Source: Dromaius novaehollandiae (taxonomy: Eukaryota > Chordata > Aves > Casuariiformes > Dromaiidae). From it: a DNA stretch of 64,000 bases. Location of the stretch: contig NC_088132.1 of the NCBI RefSeq assembly GCF_036370855.1, positions 64,828,841 through 64,892,840 of the forward strand, written 5' to 3'. Below, piece by piece: positions 49,501 to 62,185 of the stretch (position 1 is its first letter; each line of letters opens with the position of its first letter). The position numbers and the translations under genes were made by a program. The notes under the pieces were generated by a model, which saw nothing but the letters and a program-made list of their open reading frames with translations, did not search any database and was not told where the DNA came from.

Positions 49501-52500
49501 CCACTCTCTCCCCATCTAGAAGAGTTTTAACAGCCATGTCAGCAGTTCTTGAATGCCATTTCAAAGGAAGTCTTTGCCACAGATCTCCTTTCTTTGAAGC
49601 AAAATATAAACTTTTTGAAAAACATACACTGTTTTAGTGTAACTTTCCCACACCAGCAATGGAAGATATAGGGGATGTATGAATAATACTAACTTGAGAT
49701 GGGGAGAAAGGTAGTCCTCATGAAGCTCTTTATACTAAGCAGCTGATGTATAAATAACAAATACTTTTCATGTTCTAAATATAATGTATGCCAGTGATCC
49801 AAGAGGAAAGCAGCAGAAACCTCAGTCATGGGGGCCATTCAAACATATTAGTTTCTCTTGAAATCCCAATCTTGATTTTACAGCTCTTTTAATGAAACGT
49901 TTTTCAGCAGTGTCCAGTATGATTGGAACAGCCCGAAAACTTTTGAGCTAAAACAAGTAAAGCTCCTTGGAGCTGACAGTCCATGAGTATTTCTGTTTGT
50001 TACCTATCTGTGGAATTAGCCGGTGTGCTTCAGAATTAAATATTAAGCAATAGTTTTAGCGCTTATTTAGATGTTGTATCTCCCCTAATTATTTATGGGA
50101 TCACCCCAGAGAATCAGCATTTCCCCCTTCATTTCATTGACATACGAAAGAAGTATCAATCAGGAATATTTTTTTAATTAAAAACGTATTCATTTTCTTC
50201 TCAGTGTATGGGAAATGACTTAGAAAATGTAAGCTTTTTTCATAATGAAGAAAGATGTAAGAATTAATGAAGTCAAAGATGAAGGAAAGAATGAAGTACT
50301 CTAATTTGTGCAGAAGCAAGTTATTTTTCTCTAATTTGTGAGAAAAATTTTTTTCTGCTTTTTTCAGTTTAAATTAGTTCTGTAAATGTTCATACCTGCC
50401 CTTCTGCCATTAAGCACACAGAAATGAGGCCCTGACGTTAAAGGCTTGAGGATGTAGCTTCATTTCTTTAAAAGATACAACAAGGAGCTTCAGAGCTTCA
50501 TTCCTTTGTTTACCTCTAGATAAGCATTTGCACTTTGACACCACCTTTTTAATAGTTCACTGGGAAAGAGAATGAGACCTCTGCCAGGAGAAAATGGTAT
50601 CCAAGATCTAAGGAGAGATTGTCATGTTATTGAAAGGTGCAGCAGGAGGGGTTGGCTAACTTCCTTTGTAGTCTGAGCCAGAAATGGGTATTTGAAAACA
50701 ATCAGTTCAAATAGGCTTTGCACTTACTACAGGAAGAATTGCATGGATTCATTGCAGACTTAGTTTCTGCTGTTAGTGGCCTGAAACTCTGGTTGCAATA
50801 CGTTCTTGTGGGTTCTAGTTTGGGAGTTCTTGTTTCTAAGTGATTTAAACACTTGCCTTGAATAAGAAGGTCAGAGTACTTTGGGGATTGCTTTAGGAAT
50901 TAAAGGCAAAAGGAAAAAATAAAAGTGTAGCAAGGCTTTACAGGTCATCAGTGTCCCTTCTATTGTTTGGGAATTTAGCCTATCAGTGGCTGGAATGCAT
51001 GTCTCAGTATAGTACGCCTATGCACAAATCAGTTACAGTTGCTGTTTTAAAAAATATGTATTAGTTCTCCGGTAGTGCCTCTTGCATGGAGCTAGATTTA
51101 TGTTGTGCTGCAACTTCAGGAATAATGCACAAAGAACTGAACTTTCCCTCTGCTTGCTCCATACATACATGTGCACAAAGAGAACATGGGTTGTGTAGCT
51201 GCATTCTTCTGTAGTGGTTGTGACCCTGCCTGCAGTCTGACTTTTAAGTAGAGAAGAGTAGAAGGAGACCGCTTGAATTCTGTACATCTCTCAATGACAG
51301 AGGTTCTCTGATTCACATTCTCTGTGGTTAATCTAATTAAATTTGAAGTGAAATTTTGAGGAAATCATGAGAACTAAAAATGGACATGTGTCGTTCAATG
51401 ATCTGTGCCAAATTCTATTCTTGTTTACGTTGGCATAAAGATAGCATGATCACATTGACTTACTTGGGCTTGGTTCTTTCCGCATTAAACCCAATTCGAT
51501 ACAGTGGCTATATTAGTAGTTCTCAACCTTTCTATGGTGGGTCCTCATTGCCACTCCTCATTCTTCTCATCCTCTGTGTTTTTTATGCTTCTACATTCTC
51601 ATGCCTCCTGTTTCTACCTCTGTTTCTCATTGCTAGCTCTGGCAACATCAGTTATAAACACTAACAAGCTTGGCCAAGCTTATTAGCATGTAGTTTTGGT
51701 ATGAGTCATGGTTGAGAACTGGTAGACTGGATATTAGGTCTGAATTTTGATGCGAAGTTGCCCCACAGAATCTGGGCAAGAAGTCATTTTAATATGGATG
51801 ATGTGAACACATGGTTCATTCATGGATAGCACTTTCCCTCATGGCAGTGATATTTTTGCATTTGCTTTGTGTTAGTGAATGAAAAATTCACCCTGAGTGA
51901 TGCTGAACTATTCCCTGAATTATATGTTAGCGCTAGTGTTCTCAGATTTTTAATGTTTTTCCTTTTATTTTTTTCTCCTTTAGACCATTCCATGTAGAGC
52001 CTACAAACATAGTTAGCATGAATGATGACGTGCAAAGAGTCACTGATGAAGCCTCAGCAATGAATAAGCGGATTCATTACTACAGCAGGCTCGCCTCTCC
52101 TGCAGACAGGGCATTGGTAAGGCAAAGACAGGACCATATTAACTGAGTGGTTTCTGGCGTGTTGGGTCTTGCATAGCTCAAGTGTATAAAAGAAGCACAA
52201 ATAAAGGTAGGGGGAGAATCACTCTGCAGCTTGCTTTTAAGTAAATATCTAGTAGCTGAGGGCCTTAATGAGGTTTTGTGTTACCAAAAGTCATGATTGA
52301 CTTCATGTGCAACATCTTCACTGTCCAAAGAAAAGATACAAACTGTTTGGATTTTTCAGCAGTGGTCCAGGCTGTCCAGGTACGTCTATTCACTCCTGTT
52401 GCCTGTGAGTGGATTTAAACAATGGTCAGTTGTGACGATTGAACTTGCAGTGTCCATTTATAGTATGTTAGAGATGCTTTGCAGAAGAAAATCTAATTTC

Positions 52501-55500
52501 CTGCTACTTAGCTTGGAATCTTGGTAACTGTTTTTTATGGGTTGAAAAGTAATGCAGTCCAAAATCTTTTCTTTAAAAATAAAGTTTTGGTGGGAGGATT
52601 TTGTGTTTGGCAACAGTTGGCTTGCTGTAATTGAGACAATAGTTATTCTGACATTACTAATAATTCTTCTTGTTCTTTTCTGTCCATCTATTAGATTGCT
52701 CCTGATCACGTACTTCCAGCTCCTGATGAAATCTATGTGTACAGTCCATTAGGAACTGCTTTTAAAATTGACAGTTGCACAGATGGCTATGGTAAAAACT
52801 CCAGTATAGTGACAATGTATGTTAAGCACCTTCCCATATAGTAGCCAGAAAATGCATTATTCTGAAAGTTCTGTATTGTATACTGAATTTAGGTGAGAGG
52901 ATAGTATGAAATAAGAGTGCTTCTTAAGTCATTAGCTGGCTGTTTTCTTTTCGTCCTAGATTTATGATATGGAATACAATGATGGGTACATCTATATTAA
53001 GTATCCCATGGGGAATAAAACAGGTAAAACTAGGAAAAAAATGTTTATGAAAATGTTTTCTGGCTTGCTCTTGTTCACCTTATCTATAGTATTATTGATG
53101 AATGAAGTAAACCCTATTTCTCCCTCTTAACAGGCAGGCTTTACTTCTGGAATCATTCTCATCTTACTGATGGGCATTTTGACACTTTATTGCTGTTACA
53201 GAGTTGTGAAATCACGGAAAATGATACGTAAGAAATGCAAAGCTTCATAATGCACACATTTCCACTAAGTGAGAAATCTAGAGATCTAATAGATTCTTAG
53301 TTTGTCTGTCTTTCTACTTGCACCTGACCCGCAAATAAAAGTTGTTCCTTTGAATGTCACTCCTTTTGGAGTCTGGATCTAAGCTCTGTAAATTAAATGT
53401 CTTATCTTCACTTGTTAGATTATTCTTTAGTTCCTTGGAACTTAAGTATTATAAGCAAAATCAAACTCTAACAAGCAAGGTTTAAGATGCTCATTTACTA
53501 AGTGTTTGGGGACTTAGAGTTATGAGTTCCCACTGCCTTTCCATAAGCATTGCCCAGTTCTCTATGTGTATTTCTGAGCACATCCTGTAGTAGGAGAGCA
53601 TGTACTATAGCTGCATCCACCTCTGTGTTCTGTACTACCCTAAGGTTTGTGTATAACAAAGAAGAAAATGTCCAAGTCTGTTTCTGTGTAAAAAGGAACA
53701 AGATGCTTGTTATTTAGCTGCCTGAAAGCTGCAATATTGCTTTCTCTAAATGTGTACAGCTGACTGCATCTGTGTACTGTGCATTTGGTGTTGGATGCAA
53801 TTTATGGACAGTTGTCTTGCTGACAGTAGTTCTACTTTGAATGTACTTTCATTGTTCAAAACCCATTTTGCAGCTCTTGTAGTTGGTGCTTTTATGTATA
53901 AACTACTCTGATTTACTTGAATAGAGGTAATTAAGAGCCACTACTCCAGCTTGTGTCAACTCATTTGAGGGTGTTGTTGAGGACTAGTTCATGGTCCGGC
54001 CTGCTCTCCATAACTTCTTCTGGAGGCTTTAGGTGCAGATTTGCGACCATGCCTAATTCTAGTGCTTCTGAGAGTTTTACTGTGGCCAAAAAAAAGTCTT
54101 TAGTTTTTCAGGCTTCTTCAGTCAAGCACCCAACATTAATGTAACAGCCAGTTTGGAACAGAAGTGTTTCCTGACAAGTGTTATCCTTTAAAGTTAGTGT
54201 ATTTTCTTAGCATGAGGAAGTACTGTGAATTTGTGTCAGAATATTCTCACACACACAAAAAAAAATCCTGTTATGAAGAGTTCTAATATCTAAATCCTTA
54301 ATGTAATTTTTTGTTTAGAAATGTTTACATTTTTTATATCTTCTTTTTTTATATTTTCTTCAGCTTTAATAGATACCTCAAACTGGGAATTCCCAGATGT
54401 TTGCAAGTATTACTTTGGATCCTTTGGTCAGTGGTCAAGCCTCTTGTTTTCTATGGTGTCACTTGTTGGAGCCATGGTAGTTTACTGGGTGCTTATGTCT
54501 AACTTTCTGTTCAACACAGGAAAGTTTATATACAGTAAGTATTAATATTTAATTAAGGTTTACAGCTGTCTTGTTTCAAGATCAAGACTGCTTTACACTG
54601 ACATAGTATTTTCCAGTTTATTAATCTTAAATTTCTGTTACTTTGTGTGAAAAGTTAAATCAGAATAGGTAACTGTGTGAGTTGTGGGCACACACACATA
54701 TATATTTTCAAAGCCAGTTTCTCTATCCTTCAAAGTGTGGTACTAAAGAGAGATGGTTTAAGTGCCAGTCTTCTGACTTGCATGTGAGTAATTAGGCTTC
54801 TTGGTGTAGTTTTAACAATGTGTTTTCTTTGGTGGGCTTAAAAAAATCCTGACCGCAGCCCAGTTGCTTGTTCATGCTTCTTATTTTCACTTCCCCCCTT
54901 GTTTGCACTGGTGTAACTATTTGAACAGCCATATGGCAAACCAGGCTGTTGAAATGATCCAGGTTAAGAAAAAGAATCTCTGCCAAAAAAAAAAATCTGT
55001 TTTAACCCAGATTTCTGCAAGCGCAGTTATGCTGCTGCTACATAGACAGTTTCTGTAAGCATCCCTGAAGTAGTGATGAGCTATAACACAGTGAAAGAAC
55101 AATCCTTAGTCTGGCATTGCTGTGAAAGAGAACCTGTCGGGTAGTTACACCCTTGTACATGCACAGGCACACAGGCTTTTGTGCATACAGTCAATTAGGT
55201 ATGTAGAGTTGTGGGAATAAATGATGGAATTGAGACCTTTGAAAATCTGACTCACTGCATTGAATAGCACAACTAAGATTTAAGAGTTTGTTTTCACAGT
55301 AATTAACAGATCTCTTTGGATTTTGAAGCAAATAGCAGCACAGATCCTTAAACCTCTGAAGCTTTAATTAGGGTTCCCACCATCCCTGAAGGACATGCGT
55401 TACTTTATTGGTTAATGGCTGGTGTGTTTTACAGCTGATCTAACTCATAGCTTCCTAAGGCCATTTCATCTTAGGGCTTTTTTTGTTTTATAATGTTAAC

Positions 55501-58500
55501 ATATTAATCCTAAACTATTCTAAACCAAATTGTTCTATGATTTTCATGAGTAAACTTCAGAATGCTCAAAAGTGTTCTTTTACTAGAAAAAAAATCTACT
55601 TGTCTATGTTCTTATCTGCTATTTTATCACTTAACTATATTTTAGAGGGATTCTTATTTGAGTTATTTACTCTGTGGTAACTTCAATGGTTGGAGTTTTC
55701 TTCTAACTTTCATTGTGACTATTTAATTATTAAGTTATAAAATGAATAATAGGATGAGTGTTTGACCCATTGGCATCTTCCAGCCATGTGTTTCTAGGTT
55801 ATCATAAGCAGGCTACTGTATTTAATTCTAATATGCTCAGATGACTCTTTTTTTTAATTTACACATACACTTCAAGTAGGAACAAATCAGTTTCCTGAGG
55901 GAGGATGTCCTAGGAGATAGTAATATTTATAGAATGCAAAGACCCTAAGCAAAGTATGATATCTTGTCTTTTTTTTGGTGTGTGTGTCCTATGTTTTTGT
56001 TCTGTTTCTTGCTTTATCGTGCATGTGTATTTTTGAGGCCAGAGTTTTAAGACAGCGTCAGGAGGACATTTCTAAGTGCGTAGTCTTTTGCTCTTAAGAT
56101 CCATTCAGTGGGTCTATCTGATTTTCGTGGCAGTAATCCCCCGAAGGGTTCAGACACCTGGGACAGAATCTCTCTTGCGTAATACTTAATGCGCTGCCCA
56201 TGAGAATGGCACTTCCTGTGCATCTTCCCCGGGTGCTGTCACTGCCAGCTTTTGTTAGTTTCTTTAATACACAAGTAGAAACAATGCTCTGGACCGTAGA
56301 AAGAGTAGGAATCAGTTGATTGATTTAAACTTCAGACTGCAAAGAAAGAAACTGCTGTCCAGAAGTCTGGAACTGGCAAAGTTACAGAAACTCAAAAATA
56401 CCTACTGTGGCAGAGCAGTAAAGTGTCACAGGAGTGTACTTGAAACAAAGTAGTACTAGAGATGACTGTAGGTAGTGAGACTTAAACCTTTTTCCAGAGA
56501 TTCCCTTACTTATAATACAACAGGAAAAAAGTCCAGCAGCCTCTTCTAAAACAAGATTAGAAAAATCAGTAGGGGAAGTTTTTTCCATATAATAACTGTA
56601 TGGACTAAGGGTGTGGTTCCATAAACCTTTTTTCTATCCCAAAAGAGGCTCTTTTTAAGATGGATCTGTTCACTAATCTACTATGCAACACTGCAGACAG
56701 GTTGTCTGGGACAAGCAAAGGTATACTGGGGAAACAGGAACAAGCAGCTGGGAGGGGAAGCGTGGGGACTTAAAAATGGACAGGGCTGTTGAGAAGAAAG
56801 TGCAGAAAAGGGGGACTAGTTTAAAACACTGTGTGCTAGAAGTAGAACATGAAAACTCTTTGCTGTATGTGTGTCATTAGGCTCACTACGATACAGCATT
56901 CAGGGGAGGTAACCATCTGGGAAATTACAGTACTAGAAAGTGATCAAGCTCAAAAAATGTCATCAATGTTCAAAAACAAGTGATAGACTCTGTTTTTAAA
57001 AACAACAATATAATTAGTGTCTGAATGGAGGCTCTGTGTCCGTGTCCAGGAGAATGTCACAGATGTTGCCATGAAAGATGTTCCCGATAATGTTTTGTTA
57101 TAACCGTCTTACAAAGTGTTGTCAAAAGAAGCTCCGATATGTCAAAACTGACACAAGTAAGCAGTAGCTTTGAAGGCAGCTTCAGATTCTTTCGAACTCC
57201 TAGTTAAACATTCTGGGGTTTTAAGATGAAAGTTCAAAAATACCTACTTGGGATTGAGGAGTACAAGCTGCTGTATTATGTCCCTGTTATACTCCAAAAT
57301 GTTTCCTTAACTGGTTTTTCTTAAGGCAACAGCAGTCTAATAACAGATGTAGAACATCTATCATAAGATTTTCTTCTTCTTTTCAGACTTTGTTCATGAT
57401 ATTAATGTAACAGAAATTGTTCCTGGCACTAATGAAACTAACAAAGGTAAGAATCACTTATTAGTGTTGTGTTCCCTGTTTGTTTGGGGGGCCTTAAAGG
57501 CAAATCAGCATGGTTTCATGCCTATTTTTTTATCCACATTTCAGTTATACAATGTATTTTAAGGTCTAACTACCTATTTTTAAAAACTGTAATTTTTCTA
57601 TCTGGGATTTGTATTTCTATAAATAGCCACATACTTGGCAAGCCAAATAATTAAAACAAAAAATTAGATGCAGGGTTTAAAAGTAAATTACACGTTTGTG
57701 TACCCAGCTAGATACTCCTTGAAATCATGAATGTTAGACGTAACAGTAGTTGTACAATGAGGAATTCCATTAAGGAATTTTTATTTTAGCACCCTGAAAC
57801 TGAGGCATGGCTGATCTGTTTGCTTTTGAAAATCTTGGCTGGGGCATCTGTGCTCCTCACAGCCCTACGATATTCTTACTAAAAAAGCTGTAACCACAGC
57901 TTTAATGATGCTGAACACAAAAAGAAACAAATATCGAGCTGCGCAGGTGTCCACTTGCTTTTGTGGAGAGCCTGACATTTTCATGACTAAGGCAAAATGC
58001 TGTAGTTGAGTGTGAAGATAGGTCTGTGGAGAATTCTTAAGTAGACAGAATAATGTACAATGAAGGTAGGAGCTCGGATATTGTCAGCATCTGATCTTTG
58101 TGCCTTTGTATAGTAACTGGACATGTGGTTCTTTGTTATGAAGCGGTAAATTATCTCTATCCCAGGTGCATATGGAATGGGGAAACATTTCAAAACCAGT
58201 CAGACAGCTGTGTGTCACAATGCTGCAGCATTGTTTCTGGGAGCAGCTGTTTAGAGTCAGGCAAAGGAGTTGAGAAAACTCTGAGAACTAGTTGATTGGC
58301 ATTTGAGCTCATGCTGAATCCTGTTTCCCCTACAGTCCCCTTACCAGCTAGGCACCAGTAGCTACTGCTGTGTTCTTCCTCTTGTGATCTCTTGCTTCTG
58401 CTCTTCTGTCCCATTCATATACAGCAGGAGGTATAACTTAGAGATGAAGTAGAAAACCATATTCCACAGCATCTTCCACTGACTAAAAGATTTAATTCAG

Positions 58501-61500
58501 CTGCTGCATAAAATTAAGGGCTGCCAGATGTTTGAATGGCTCTTGGCAAGGCATTCAGGGCTAGCAAAGAGATCAGTAAGAATAAAAGCATTTTTCAAGG
58601 TTTGTGAAATGATCCTCTTACAAGCAATGGAGAGAAAACAAATGAAAAATCTAAGTAAAGTAATGTGATGGTCTCTCTTAAGAGGTTTGATAGGACATTT
58701 TCTACACCTTTTCCTTTGTAACAGAATAGGCATGAAGCTAGTGTGGGAGGGAGGCTGTGAAATATTGTGAGGTGCCAAGATTCAAAAAAGAAATTAAGAG
58801 AACAATAAGACAGGTTCATATTTCAACACATAATTTTTTGTAGGCATCTCTTAGAAACAAATGCTCATATTAGCAACAAGCAAATAAACCCCTTTTCATC
58901 AAGAGATATTTTTGATTTTCTTTGTTCCAGTCACGCGTCAGGTACTGCCAGTGATGAACCACCACACAACAGGATATTCCCTTCTGATAGCATTATGCAT
59001 ATGTTAAACTGCTTCTGCTATGTTGTCTAGCAGTGAATTGCTTGTATCTGGCAAGGCACCAAGATGATAGTGTTTTGCTTCAGTTCATGAGTTTTAGACC
59101 TGCTGTTGATTACAGCAGCTTTCTTGTCATCCTCAGCTTGTGTGTTCCCAAGGCAATACACTAATACAGGCTCCTCTGTATCCATAGGCACTTGAATTGG
59201 TTTGTATTATCTTAAGTGTGCAGAGGCAGATCATGATGCTAAATATGCATCCAGATGCTGAGATGCACTGCTATGACTGGATTCGAACAGGTGCACGTGG
59301 GCATTGAACACACACACCTAGTTGTAGGTATGTGACCTTTAAGGCTGATCCTATGCAACAGCTCACACTACGTAGGAATTAGCATCTTGCTTGCTTATGT
59401 TCAGCCAGAAACACATTAGCATTTGTCAGCTTACCGTGCAAGGACCCTGGCAGTGTAGCCTAGCAGTGAAATTTTAGCACTCAACTCCTGATAAAGAAAA
59501 AAGTAAAAGTAGGAGCTGAGTTGTCAAACATTGCTTCTGAGTGGTCCTACTCCACACTGCTAAAACACTTCCCTGAAATTATTGGCTCTTGGTTGTGAAG
59601 ATTATGTGCAAATAACACTTTTTTTCACCAGGGGATATTTTTGTTTTTCTTTGTTCCAGTCATTTGTCCAGGCGCTGCTAGAGATAACCCGCCACAGAAC
59701 GGGAGTGTGACGTCCTTTTCTGGCAACAATACAGGTTTTGAGCTCTTTGAGGAGTGGTGGGACAAGTCACGAACAGTACCATTTTACCTGATTGCTGTTC
59801 TTCTACCCCTGCTAAATCTGAAGTCTCCATCTTTCTTTGCAAAGTTTAACGTCCTAGGTAGGTAACAAGTACTCTGAAAGAATAGGTTAATTGTGGTTAA
59901 AATATATACAAACAGTGAAAGTTACTCTAGTGAACAATTTTCCAGTAGCCAATATCTGACCTCAAAATGGTTTGTTGATTGGTTTGTTAAATCACCCACA
60001 GGCTTTGTCCTGCTTTGTTTGCACCTTAATGTTAATGAGGAGTAATTTTTTTTTCTTTTGCTTCCTTGATAATCCTGTAAAACAAGTTCTACTGTATTTA
60101 CAACAGATTTTTCTAAACTATGGTACACATGCTTCAAAGCAGCATTTGATGCATGCTACCTTGAGACAGGCAGTCAGACATACCCTTCATCTGGTAACTG
60201 CTTCAACACACATGGTTACTTTCAAAGAGTAATTGCCTCTGACCTGAAGTCATTTGCTACCAATCAGGTGATAAATTAGTAGCAACATTCATCAATCCTG
60301 TAACTTACTGCTGTGCTTTGCCACAGCTCCCTGTTCTCTGCTCTATCCTGTGCTACGAGGACAAACATTTGTCATGTGCTCTTACTTCTCTGTATTGAGA
60401 TACAAACCAAGACAGGGATTGGTAGGGTGGATAAAGTGCATGGATGATGGGTGGGGTTGGTCCACGTTTTTGGAAGAGGAGAGGTAGGAGGGCGTAGTGT
60501 TGAAGCCCATAGTGAAGGGGAGATGGGGAGCACAGAACTGGTCAAAAAAGATAGAGGTGTATGGTAGAGGGGGTAGAGGACGGGGAATTGAGGGCCTAGT
60601 TTGTCTTCTGTTCTGGTGTGACACCTACTTAGAGCTTGGGCCTTCTGCCGCTGGAACTGCCAAATGAAAATACAACACAGGAACTTGGATAAGTGACAGT
60701 GCTTCTATATAAAAAGTAAGGTTTTTTTATATAGAAAATATTAGGCATTGATGCATTAGGAATAAGAAAATACTTTTTCAAGTGAGAGCTGGCCATAACT
60801 GCACATCTTTTTAAAATATGTGTTATCACGGTAGCTATTTTCTGTTTAAGGACTAATCTGAAGTTATGAGAAATTTCATGTTTTAATATTCAGAAAATTA
60901 ATATGTAATGCAAAAACTATTCAAAGTTGCCTTAATTTTGGTAAACCTTAAAGCTTATAGTACAAGGAAAAGTGGAAGGCAATATTTGAGGTGCTGAAAT
61001 AATAGGGGTTGTTTTTTTACTGATCTTTACACTTACAGAAAGCTGAATAATTGGGAAAATACGGGCTATTTTAGCTATTCATTTGATCCTCAAGAACAGA
61101 ACCTTTTCCCTACATAACTCCTTGACTCCTCTCTGTGTAATCAAATGAAATATTTCCTTAATTTATTTTGTAATCTTGGAGATATTGCTAGAATAAAACG
61201 ATGTCTTCTCTGAATCTGTATTCTAACCTATACAAGTGAAGGTAAAAAATCAGCATTTATTTATAGCCTGTTCTCTGACTAGCAGGATTGTTAGCCAGGA
61301 TGTTTCATCACAGTAGTCTTAATTACTGTTGATGTAGTTTCATCCAGTTTGGGGATAATTATTACCCTTCTTCTGTCTCCCTCTCTGTAAATGACAGGAG
61401 CCAAGATCATATGCTGTCTGTCCCACATGCAGACATAGCAAGATGTTTATATCCATCTCTGATCTTACTTGTAGTTCTCATGCTGTGCAAAGCATTGCTT

Positions 61501-62185
61501 GGTGATGCTGGACCAGTCAGATGGAATACAAATCCTGTGTGCTTAGGTTTATATTCAAGACAAGGTTTAAATCCATAGCGGTCAAATATAGTTATTAGGC
61601 TTCTGATTCCAGGTGTAAAGTTTGTGATGGCAGTTAGCATTAAATGGTATCTCACTGTGCCATTTGGTTCAAAAGTTAAGGACTGAATGGATGCTGTAAT
61701 TCCTGCACTTCCTCAGCCAGCTGTGTCCCATGTCAGGTTGAAATCCTGAGAGCTGAAGCTGGAACCCTTTTACTGCCTGGAGACCTCCCTACCTACCCAG
61801 TGCCAGGGATTACCAGGCACCCCTTCTACCATCACTAATGCAGCACCTGGAGAACATTAAACATACTGAGAGCTTGTATGGTGGGTGTGTGTGTTGCTCT
61901 TTCTCTCTGACTTCTGACCTAAAAGAAAGGAATTCAGACTTACCCTGTATTTTTAAGAATGAATACCAACCCTAAATAACTGTTTGGACTTCTGGTAATT
62001 AATAGGATGAAGTAAGAATAAAACAGAGCACACTTTCTGCTGCTTTATGATATTTGTTTGGCTCTTGTCTTGTTTAGGCACAGTTTCAGTTGTCTACTTA
62101 GTTTTTCTTGTCACTGTGAAGGCTGCTCACCTCGGAATCCATTTAGAATACAACTGGTTTACAGAGAACGAATTTTTTGTACCAG
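43411..62185 (+). CDS. SLC38A9: SLC38A9, lysosomal arginine transporter/sensor (9 coding exons, 3' end outside window)
   Basis: Sodium-coupled amino acid transporter homologue of the lysosomal membrane. It senses luminal arginine, effluxes amino acids and activates mTORC1 through Rag GTPases and Ragulator (established in mammals). Joining 43411-43558, 51984-52116, 52695-52816, 52960-53023, 53134-53227, 54364-54534, 57387-57446, 59660-59857 and 62078-62185 gives an open frame with matching phase at all eight junctions: 351 codons from the ATG at 43455. Seen: cytosolic N-terminus with IHYYSRL (65-71) and [10 protein letters not shown] (82-91), the mammalian Rag-Ragulator contact region shifted by three residues; TM1 with WNTMMGTS (124-131), the arginine-binding segment; TM2; TM3; a luminal loop (about 228-290) with four N-glycosylation sequons (N236, N245, N263, N272); TM4; TM5. 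The mammalian protein is 561 residues, so roughly 210 codons lie beyond 64000. No disruption seen. Confidence 0.97.
43559..51983 (+). other. SLC38A9: SLC38A9 intron after first coding exon
   Basis: An 8.4 kb intron without a recognised gene. G-rich runs lie at 48981-49002 and 49069-49083 (GGGAGGGAGGGGGGG). Around 51390-51500 there is weak resemblance to an old amniote-wide repeat (CAAATTCT ... CATTGACTTACTTGGG), too diverged to name. Confidence 0.6.
51984..52116 (+). CDS. SLC38A9: SLC38A9 coding exon 2 (Rag-Ragulator binding)
   Basis: It encodes [20 protein letters not shown] then [21 protein letters not shown]65, Y68 and L71 correspond to human I68, Y71 and L74, reported as needed for Ragulator-Rag binding. 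The acceptor is tcctttag|ACC and the donor CATTG|gtaagg. Confidence 0.97.
52695..52816 (+). CDS. SLC38A9: SLC38A9 coding exon 3
   Basis: It encodes [20 protein letters not shown] then [17 protein letters not shown], leading into TM1. P82 and P87 correspond to human P85 and P90 of the Ragulator-binding motif. The donor ACAAT|gtatgt splits the Ile codon. Confidence 0.97.
52960..53023 (+). CDS. SLC38A9: SLC38A9 coding exon 4 (TM1)
   Basis: It encodes [20 protein letters not shown] then Q. T130 corresponds to human T133 of TM1, a residue tied to arginine sensing. The acceptor is cgtcctag|ATTT and the donor ACAG|gtaaaa. Confidence 0.97.
53134..53227 (+). CDS. SLC38A9: SLC38A9 coding exon 5 (TM2)
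   Basis: It encodes [20 protein letters not shown] then [11 protein letters not shown], a hydrophobic helix followed by a basic cytosolic stretch. The acceptor is ttaacag|GCAGG and the donor ATAC|gtaaga. Confidence 0.97.
54364..54534 (+). CDS. SLC38A9: SLC38A9 coding exon 6 (TM3)
   Basis: It encodes [20 protein letters not shown] then [20 protein letters not shown] and [16 protein letters not shown], near-identical to mammalian SLC38A9. The acceptor is ttttcttcag|CTTT and the donor TACA|gtaagt. Confidence 0.98.
57387..57446 (+). CDS. SLC38A9: SLC38A9 coding exon 7 (luminal loop, first part)
   Basis: This 60-base exon encodes [20 protein letters not shown] with sequons N236-V-T and N245-E-T. 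It aligns with mammalian NFIHHINDTDTILSTNNSN. The acceptor is cttttcag|ACTTTG and the donor AAAG|gtaaga. Confidence 0.95.
58880..58991 (+). pseudogene. Decayed tandem duplicate of SLC38A9 exon 8 with its acceptor
   Basis: The stretch gcaaataaacc...gagatatttttgattttctttgttccag (58880-58930) closely matches 59608-59659, and the following 60 bases match the start of exon 8 (shared CTGCCAG/CTGCTAG, GAT, ACC, CCACA, AAC). The copy lacks one base early on relative to exon 8. In the frame supplied by exon 7 it runs into TAA at 59005-59007. No donor is retained, and similarity fades after about 60 exon bases. Confidence 0.8.
59660..59857 (+). CDS. SLC38A9: SLC38A9 coding exon 8 (luminal loop, TM4)
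   Basis: It encodes [20 protein letters not shown], the loop sequons N263-G-S and N272-N-T, then [20 protein letters not shown] and [16 protein letters not shown]. The acceptor is tttgttccag|TCATT and the donor CTAG|gtaggt. A decayed copy of its 5' part lies upstream at 58880-58991. Confidence 0.98.

Larger units (their letters stand above)
53228..59659 (+). other. SLC38A9: SLC38A9 introns 5 to 7
   Basis: The introns are 53228-54363, 54535-57386 and 57447-59659. The only non-unique element I see is the duplicate exon remnant. A short CA/TA run lies at 54690-54708. Confidence 0.6.
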
